From contig NJFT01000034.1 in the NCBI GenBank assembly GCA_002221725.1, forward strand, positions 1-64,000: DNA of 64,000 nt, written 5' to 3'. Below, one piece after another: positions 57,463-64,000 of the stretch (the stretch's first letter is position 1; each line of letters begins with the position of its first letter). The DNA is from Scedosporium boydii. Its lineage: Eukaryota > Ascomycota > Sordariomycetes > Microascales > Microascaceae. A program made the position numbers and the translations under genes. The notes under the pieces were generated by a model. It saw only the letters and a program-made list of their open reading frames with translations. It searched no databases and was not told where the DNA came from.

Positions 57463-59036
57463 CAATACCTGACCGGCTCTTTTTTCCATACTCGTCTTTC
57501 ATTCCTTTTTTTTTTTTTTTTTCTTTTTTTTTTTTTGGGTTCCTTTTTTTCCTTGTCTTGTTTATCTTTGTCGGTATAGTAACTTGATTGCATCAGCGGG
57601 CGCAAACGGGCTAGGGTCGGATCGATATGGGAATCGGAACACACAGTCATTTAAGCAGACGGAGAGTCTCTTACTCTACCTTTTTTTATTTTGTACACTA
57701 CACACGCAGATAGCTTCTATTCTTTCTACCAAAATCAAGCCAGACCTACATCTAGGTCTTGTCCCCAGCATCCAGCATCTCGTGCTTTGTTTCTGTTTTT
57801 GCACTCACGCCGTCCGGGTTCCTGAATACTGCTTCGTATGCTCTTGCAAACTTCTTGTTTCACCCGGGGGTCCGAGCGAGAAGTATCGAAGAGTAAGAAA
57901 AGGCAGCAGCTGATTTCTCCTTGTTGCTAGCGAAGACGAGGGAGAGAAAAATCCCGAGTCAACATGTACTGCGGGTAGATAGTGGTAGCCTAGAGGTTGT
58001 TTGTCTCTGCCGCATTCGAGTCGGTACTCAGATGGACTATAAGACATTTGACATCACTTCGAGTCCCGACGATGGCTACTCCGCGATTGTAGATCGAAGG
58101 TCCTAGGCTCAAAGTGCTTGGTCAATGAATAGGGTATCAACTGGGAGCTGGCAGAGGAGAGCGCTGTTCCGTGGAACCAGCAAGGCTACAATTATAGAGT
58201 CTTGTTGGCGGGGAAAGAAGCATGAAGTAGGCGGTGGGATGCGGCAGAACCAAAGGATCCACATTTGGTGGTGGCTGCCTCGAGTGAGTGGCTCACCTGT
58301 GCTTCCTCAAGAATCCAGAACGCCAGACACTCTAATTATTAACGTCCAACTATAAACTCATTGACGCTCCATACATACAACATACCTTTTACCACCTCCC
58401 GCCTTTGCAACTACCTCGAATCCGACGACCATCAACCACTCTACCCTCGACCAAAATTTAGCGACCTTATATTTTTTTTCCTATTCTGGATCTTTTTCAT
58501 CCTCTCTCGACTACGTGCGAACCTGGCATTTGAGGTCCCTCGCCGGCCTGCTTCTTCCCCCATCGGCCCTTCTTTTGGGAGATAGCGGGTCACGTCGCCT
58601 TATGATCGTTGCCCATTTTGTTTCCGACCTAGCGACCCCCAATCCCCTCGACGCCGTCAGCTGTCTTTCTTGAGTCCCCTAGCAGCAGGCTAGCCGATAT
58701 TTTCTGGCAGCGGCCTCAGCTGGAATCTAAATACTCTTCTCTTCCCCCTCCCTCCCCTGGTACCCCACGGGCGGTTCACTCGCGTCGCATCCTCCCAGAG
58801 ACCAGCGTCCAGGCAAGGACCCTGCGACTAATCACGGCCTGAGGTTAGTCCTTTGTTGGTACCGGGCTTATTATATCTTGGATGCCCCTCTTGTTCGAGT
58901 CAAACAGCGAAGCCTAACCCTTCTCGTGGACCTAGAACTTGCGCGGTTCTCACGTCCAGTCTCAAGTCGGCGAGAACATCCGCCCCCGATTCCCAGACCC
59001 ATTTCCCCTCAAGCATCTCCTCCGATAACCGACAAG
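57463..59036. other. Intergenic and cullin leader
   Basis: A long interrupted T tract (57506-57536) follows the Srf1 stop. The rest is promoter and pyrimidine-rich leader of cullin-1. Short open frames only. Confidence 0.65.
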
Positions 59037-61763
59037 ATGCCTCCCACAACTCAGATGCCTCCACAGCCCAACAAGGAGGACCTTGCAGCTACGTAAGCGC
59101 TCGTCCTTTTTCGGGTTCGCCCGTTTTCCCTCCCAGGATCGGGAGCGAATGGGCCGTCCCAAAACTGAACGAGCATTTGGACTAACAACTCTGTGGAAGG
59201 TGGAATTATCTGCAAGCGGGCATCTCTCGAGTAATGCACGCTCAAGACATTGACATGCAGATTGTGAGTCTTACCCGCCGTCTTGGTCGCCCGCTTCCTG
59301 CTAGATTCGATACAAGTTCCTTTGCTAACTCGGCTTTGTGAAACCTGTAGTATGTTGGTATTTATACGTGCGTCTTGCGCTTCCACCTAATACACATCCA
59401 ATGTTTTCTTCTTCCTTTGGCCGAGCTAACCTTCGTTCTCTAGCGCCGTTCACAACTTCTGTACCTCACAGAAGGTTATGAGCACGTCGACAGGGGTTGG
59501 CCACCCGAATGCTGCGCACAAGGGAGGTTCGTGGAACACCAATACAACACGGCGTAACCTTTTTTTTTTTTTTTTTTATGGCGTGCGTTTACTGATTCGT
59601 GGATGCAGCGCATCTTCTTGGGGAAGACCTCTACAACAAGCTCATCGAGTATCTCAAGGGTCATCTTGAGGAACTCGTACAACAATCCAAGGGCCATACG
59701 GATGAAGCTCTTCTTTCGTTTTATATCAAAGAATGGGATCGCTACACCGTTGCCGCCAAGTATATTCATCATCTCTTCCGGTACCTCAACAGACATTGGG
59801 TCAAGCGCGAGATGGATGAGGGAAAGAAGGGGATTTACGACGTGTATACCCTGCATTTGGTCAAGTGGCGCCAGGTTCTCTTCGAGCAAGTTCATACTAA
59901 GGTTATGGACGCTGTTTTGAAGCTCGTTGAGAAGCAACGAAACGGCGAGACCATTGAGCACAGCCAGATCAAGGCCGTCGTCGACTCCTTTGTCTCCTTG
60001 GGTCTTGATGAGACCGATCCGTCTAAGTCGACATTGGATGTTTATCGATTCCACTTCGAGAAGCCTTTCCTCAAGGCCACAGCCGAATTCTACCAAGCTG
60101 AGTCGAAGCAATTCGTCAACGAAAATAGTATTGTCGAGTACATGAAGAAGGCCGAGACGCGGCTCGACGAAGAAGATGAGCGAGTTCGCACCTATCTCCA
60201 CCAGGATATTGCCGTACCTCTCAAGAATACCTGCCATCAGGCTCTTATCGCCGAGCACTCTGCGCTCTTGAGAGACGAGTTCCAGGTCCTACTGGATAAC
60301 GACCGCGAAGAGGACATGGCTCGGATGTACAAACTGCTCTCACGGATCCCTGAGGGACTGGATCCGTTACGACAAAAGTTTGAAAGCCATGTTCGAAAGG
60401 CGGGCCTGTCTGCTGTGCAGAAGGTGGCCTCGGAGGCTGAGAAGCTCGAACCAAAGGTCTATGTGGACGCTCTCCTCGAGACGCACACTAAGTACCAGGC
60501 TCTCGTGAAGAAGGCATTCTGCGACGAGCCCGAATTCACTCGGGCGCTGGATAATGCCTGCAGGGAATTCGTCAATCGGAACGAAGTGTGCAAGTCTGGG
60601 TCCAACAAGTCTCCCGAGCTCGTAGCCAAGTACACCGATGTGCTACTACGCAAGGGTGGCAATAGTGTTGAGGAGTCCGAACTTGAAGCCACTCTTACGC
60701 AAATCATGACCGTTTTCAAATATATTGAAGACAAGGACGTATTCCAGAAATTCTATTCTCGCATGCTGGCTCGCCGACTTGTCCATGGCAACTCGTCATC
60801 GGATGACGCTGAGACTAGCATGATCAGCAAACTCAAGGAGGCTTGCGGCTTCGAGTACACTAACAAGCTCCAGAGGATGTTCCAGGATATGCAGATCTCT
60901 AAAGATCTCAACACCAACTTCCGCAACCAAGAGGCAGAAAAGGGAGGTGGGTCCACGTTGGATTCTCAATATTCTATCCTCGGTACCGGATTCTGGCCCC
61001 TGCAGCCCCCGACCACCAAGTTCAACCCTCCCGCTGAGATTGCCGCCGATTTCGACCGGTTCTACAAATTCTACAAGGAGAACCACGAGGGCCGAAAGCT
61101 GACATGGCTCTGGAACCTGTGCAAGGGTGAGGTGAGGGCGCACTACTGCAAAGGGACCAAGACGCCGTACGCTTTCCAAGTATCGCTGTACCAGATGGCC
61201 ATTCTTCTCCTGTTCAACGAGCGGGACACATATAGCTACGACGACATTGCGGCGACGACCCAGCTCAACCCCGATGTGCTAGAGCAGGCCATGGCGACGA
61301 TTCTCAAGGCCAAGGTGCTGCTAATATCCCCCGAAGGAAGCAAGGTGAAGTCGGGCGCTTCGTTTAAGCTCAACACCGACTTCAGGAGCAAGAAGATAAG
61401 AATCAAGCTTGACCAAGGAGGTGTGAAGGAGACGAAGCAAGAGGAGGCCGAGACGAATAAGACCATTGAGGAGGACCGAAAGATTCTTATTCAGGTAAGT
61501 TTATTTTTTTTTTCCCCTTCCGCTGCTTATCTGCCTCTTTTCTCCCCTATCTCTACTAACACTTCTCTACGCAGTCCGCCATGGTCCGTATCATGAAGGC
61601 AAGGAAGAGGATGAAGCACGCTCAGCTCGTCTCGGAGACTATCACACAGATCAAGTCGAGGTTCAATCCCAAGATCCCAGACATCAAGAAGTGCATAGAA
61701 ATTCTCCTGGACAAGGAATATTTGGAGCGTCTCGATGACGAGGAGTTGGGATACCTAGCGTAG
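59037..61763 (+). CDS. CUL1: Cullin-1, scaffold of SCF ubiquitin ligase
   Basis: Six exons, 59037-59092, 59200-59263, 59351-59367, 59444-59526, 59609-61494 and 61575-61763, give 764 residues, as usual for cullin-1. It is the scaffold of SCF ubiquitin ligases: the N-terminal repeats bind Skp1/F-box and the C-terminal domain binds Rbx1. The N-terminus reads [14 protein letters not shown] and [12 protein letters not shown], then [16 protein letters not shown]. The cullin homology domain has [17 protein letters not shown] and [15 protein letters not shown], and the final exon holds the neddylation site, [13 protein letters not shown], with K710 as the likely acceptor, ending DDEELGYLA. Exon 3 is only 17 nt. 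Intron 4 has donor gttcgt and contains an 18-T run. Orthologues are called culA or CDC53. Confidence 0.96.
59560..59577. repeat. T18 homopolymer in a cullin intron
   Basis: Eighteen T in intron 4 of the cullin gene. Confidence 0.9.
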
Positions 61764-62816
61764 TTTCTGCTTGCCAAAACAAGCATACTCACACCCATAT
61801 ATCTCACCACTACTTTGCCGTCCTCTCTTTACCAAGCGTCGGGAGACAAGTGGAAAGAGAGAGAGAAACGGAAACGAGATAGAAACAGAAAATGAACGAG
61901 CAGATATCAAACTGAACATAGTGAAAAAGCGGGCAAATAAGCGGATATCCTCGTGCGCATCGGTGATGGTAGGGTAGAGGAGGGTTTACCGCCCACGGAA
62001 TAGCGGGAGCTGGCGCGCCGGCAATGGACGAATGAATGGTATTATGGGCAAGGGTAGTAAATGCCCATGGTTTTTGATGGCTTCTTTTCCTTTTTTTTTT
62101 TCCCCCTCTTTACACGTCGTCGAGATGAATAAAGTCCGTTTCTTATTCTTATTCGTTATATTTCTTATGTATCGTTTCTTTTTCAAGAAGGGCAAACGTC
62201 GATGGGTAGGTAGAGTTATGATTCATGCCTTAAGTTCGTTGATTGGAAGATTTATCAAGGAACCCCAGACTTCCTCATTTTCCCTTCGACTTTGTTGGAA
62301 AAAAAAAGCATTGGCATTGACCTCTCTATGTTAGGATTGTATCTGTGATTTACCAGGTTCCCGTTCTGTGTTCCCTTGTAATATAGGAGAATAAGAAAAA
62401 GAAGATCGTGAGGTCCAGCCGGCAGGCCGGAGAAAAGCCAAACAAACGTCGATTCCAATCACCTCATAGCCTCAACTTCTCTCTTGCTGTATAAACAAAC
62501 CCTCTCCCCTCTCTCCCCCCAACAGTCTGGTGAAAAGCTCTCTTCTCCTATTCCTCGTCATTATTATTTGTTGTACTAGTAAAAACCTTCATGATTAGTA
62601 GCATCAATAAATGCCATCTACCATTTTTGTACCAAGATCAAAATGCTGTCCAAAACATCCAGAGATTCTCCAGTGTATAAAGGGACGTCATCTGTCCAGT
62701 CCGTCCTGTTATGTCTCTTCCCCCTCTCTCGCTATCGTCTTGCTCTTTTATTCCTTCTTTTTCTCTTCCATATTTATCTCGTCTGCCGTCCCAGAACTTA
62801 ATCAAGCATTGGTGGC
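61764..62816. other. Intergenic between convergent ends
   Basis: The 3' regions of cullin-1 and Avl9, with purine-rich stretches (61850-61900) and T tracts (62080-62110). No gene seen. Confidence 0.7.
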
Positions 62817-64000
62817 CTAATTCTTCGGACCGGCTCCACTTGTCCCCGGCTTCGTGGGAGACCCGGGCTTCTCAACGGCGACAAAACCATCCTGTGTCAC
62901 CGACGCCCCATTGCTTCCATTCTGAGTTACGCCACCACCGCTCAGGGGATCATCCCTGTCAGCGTAGTACGTTCCCGTAGAGGCCGTAGAGCTATCCGAC
63001 AGCCTCGAACCCGCTCCGTTCCGCGAGCCGAGCATCTGATAGCCGCCCTTCTCCTCAACCACGGGCGAACCCAAAAGGCCGTTATCCTCGCCGGAAGCCT
63101 TCGCCTTCCCTCCGCCGCCGAGACCCCAGCCGCCTGTGCCGATGGGCGACGAAATCTTGCCCCACCCGGCAGCCTTGCGCTTCTCGCCGGCCCACGCCGC
63201 CCAGCTGCTCACGTACGCGCCCGCCTTGGACCCGACGGACTGCATGGTCTGCGAGGCCTTGCTGAGATCCACGCCGGTGAAGGCCGCCTGCTGACCCGTC
63301 CCGGTTCCCCTGCCGCCGTTGCTGCTACCGCTACTACCCTGCTGGGCCTTGGCTTCCTCGGCCTTCTTGCGCTGCGCCTCACGGAAGGCCTCCATGTCAG
63401 CGTAGATCTTGTTGAACATGGTCGAGGCCTTTTCGCGACCGAAGGCCAGGTTCCGCTCGAGCGCCTCGCGGCCCTGGGCGAATCGCTCGTCGAGGTGGAG
63501 CTCCTTGACCTGTTCGGCGATCCTCCGTTGGACGTCGTCGATCGTGAGGCCGCCAGCGCAAGGGTGCTTGGGATCTACAATATCAAAGAGGTGAGAGTCC
63601 GTATTCTTGTTCCATATACGATAGTTCTCCGTCTTCGTCCACGTCTCGACCCACTCAAGTCCAAAATCGGCCGCCGGGTCACCTTCGACATGAGGCAATA
63701 GGACTCTGACGTCGTCGGGGTTCTTCTTGATATAGTTGTGGTACTTGACAGAGGCGATGAGCGCGAGAATGTACTCTTCGAACTGCAGTCGGATGAATTC
63801 CTCGCTGCCGACATATCTCAACGTCGTCGGTCGGTTCGGGTTCGCCTCGTCCCAAGTCTCGTTCACCTCCTGAGTGAGGTAGTCTATCCACCGCCTATCC
63901 GACGCCGTAAGCGCTAGAGCCGACCTTAGGGAGGGAGAGGTTATGTTGATGGTGTTCTCGTCCAGGTTGATGAGGATATCGCTATATCGGTCTTTCTGCT
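62817..64000 (-). CDS. AVL9: Avl9, late secretory pathway protein (C-terminal part)
   Basis: The gene enters from the right edge on the minus strand, so its start lies outside the window. 394 codons are visible, without an intron, ending SGAGPKN. Avl9 is a DENN-related protein acting in late exocytic transport. The visible family part includes YSDILINLDENTINITSPS, SDRRWIDYLTQEVNETW, YVGSEEFIRLQFEEYILAL and WVETWTKTENYRIWN. It is followed by a charged helical stretch (MFNKIYADMEAFREAQRKKA) and a Gly/Ser-rich, probably disordered tail. It converges on cullin-1. Confidence 0.92.
   Translation of the reverse strand, partial: QKDRYSDILINLDENTINITSPSLRSALALTASDRRWIDYLTQEVNETWDEANPNRPTTLRYVGSEEFIRLQFEEYILALIASVKYHNYIKKNPDDVRVLLPHVEGDPAADFGLEWVETWTKTENYRIWNKNTDSHLFDIVDPKHPCAGGLTIDDVQRRIAEQVKELHLDERFAQGREALERNLAFGREKASTMFNKIYADMEAFREAQRKKAEEAKAQQGSSGSSNGGRGTGTGQQAAFTGVDLSKASQTMQSVGSKAGAYVSSWAAWAGEKRKAAGWGKISSPIGTGGWGLGGGGKAKASGEDNGLLGSPVVEEKGGYQMLGSRNGAGSRLSDSSTASTGTYYADRDDPLSGGGVTQNGSNGASVTQDGFVAVEKPGSPTKPGTSGAGPKN

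Noticed and set aside
59476..60258. 260-codon open frame on the minus strand
   Set aside because: Antisense to the cullin exon and intron; Leu-rich mirror of a Lys/Glu-rich sequence.

Overview
The window is nuclear DNA of a filamentous ascomycete (Pezizomycotina, most likely Sordariomycetes). The basis is many short spliceosomal introns of about 50-100 nt with GTRNGT donors and CTAAC/CTGAC branch sites, moderate GC content, and a gene set typical of these fungi: cytoplasmic dynein heavy chain, cullin-1, a GATA/coiled-coil regulator of the AreB/ASD-4 type, Svf1, Srf1, Avl9 and a divergent histone H4 variant. I built seventeen protein genes by joining exons by hand; every complete model stays in frame from ATG to stop. 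I see no rRNA, tRNA, CRISPR array or intact transposon.

Layout, left to right: a short membrane protein with a SigF-like NTF2-like fold (245-1118,+); a Ser-rich orphan (1280-2730,-), divergent from an aldo-keto reductase of the aryl-alcohol dehydrogenase type (3282-4756,+); an AcpS-type phosphopantetheinyl transferase (5271-5848,-); a DUF1774 multi-pass membrane protein (6586-7680,-); 3 kb without a clear gene; a Clr5-like protein (10745-12350,+); the dynein heavy chain, about 4,339 residues, 12946-26108,-; a His/Gln-rich FAR1-domain protein (28765-30621,-); a large C2H2 zinc-finger protein (32177-35462,-); 5.4 kb without a recognisable gene; a membrane-anchored GNAT acetyltransferase (40904-42197,+) convergent with a histone H4 variant (42550-43389,-); Svf1 (44746-46131,-); the GATA factor (49291-50382,+); a probable tail-anchored orphan (51918-52766,+); a mitochondrial K+/H+ exchange-related protein (53141-54060,-); Srf1 (56244-57462,+); cullin-1 (59037-61763,+); and the C-terminal part of Avl9 (62817 to beyond 64000,-).

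This is a housekeeping region rather than a biosynthetic cluster or mobile island. The genes do not form one pathway, although several act in transport and membrane homeostasis (dynein, Avl9, Srf1, Svf1). The most interesting points are at the level of gene structure and chromatin: a histone H4 variant whose tail has lost the K12, K16 and K20 equivalents and whose first intron ends in a tandem acceptor exactly at the K20 position; a 4-nt micro-exon in the aldo-keto reductase; a 16-nt micro-exon in the H4 variant; a GC-AG intron in the DUF1774 gene; a 322-nt intron in the GNAT gene; a palindromic intergenic motif (GTACGAAGTACTTCGTAC and fragments) scattered between genes; and clustered GATA sites in front of the GATA-factor gene. 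I found no convincing new multi-gene system.
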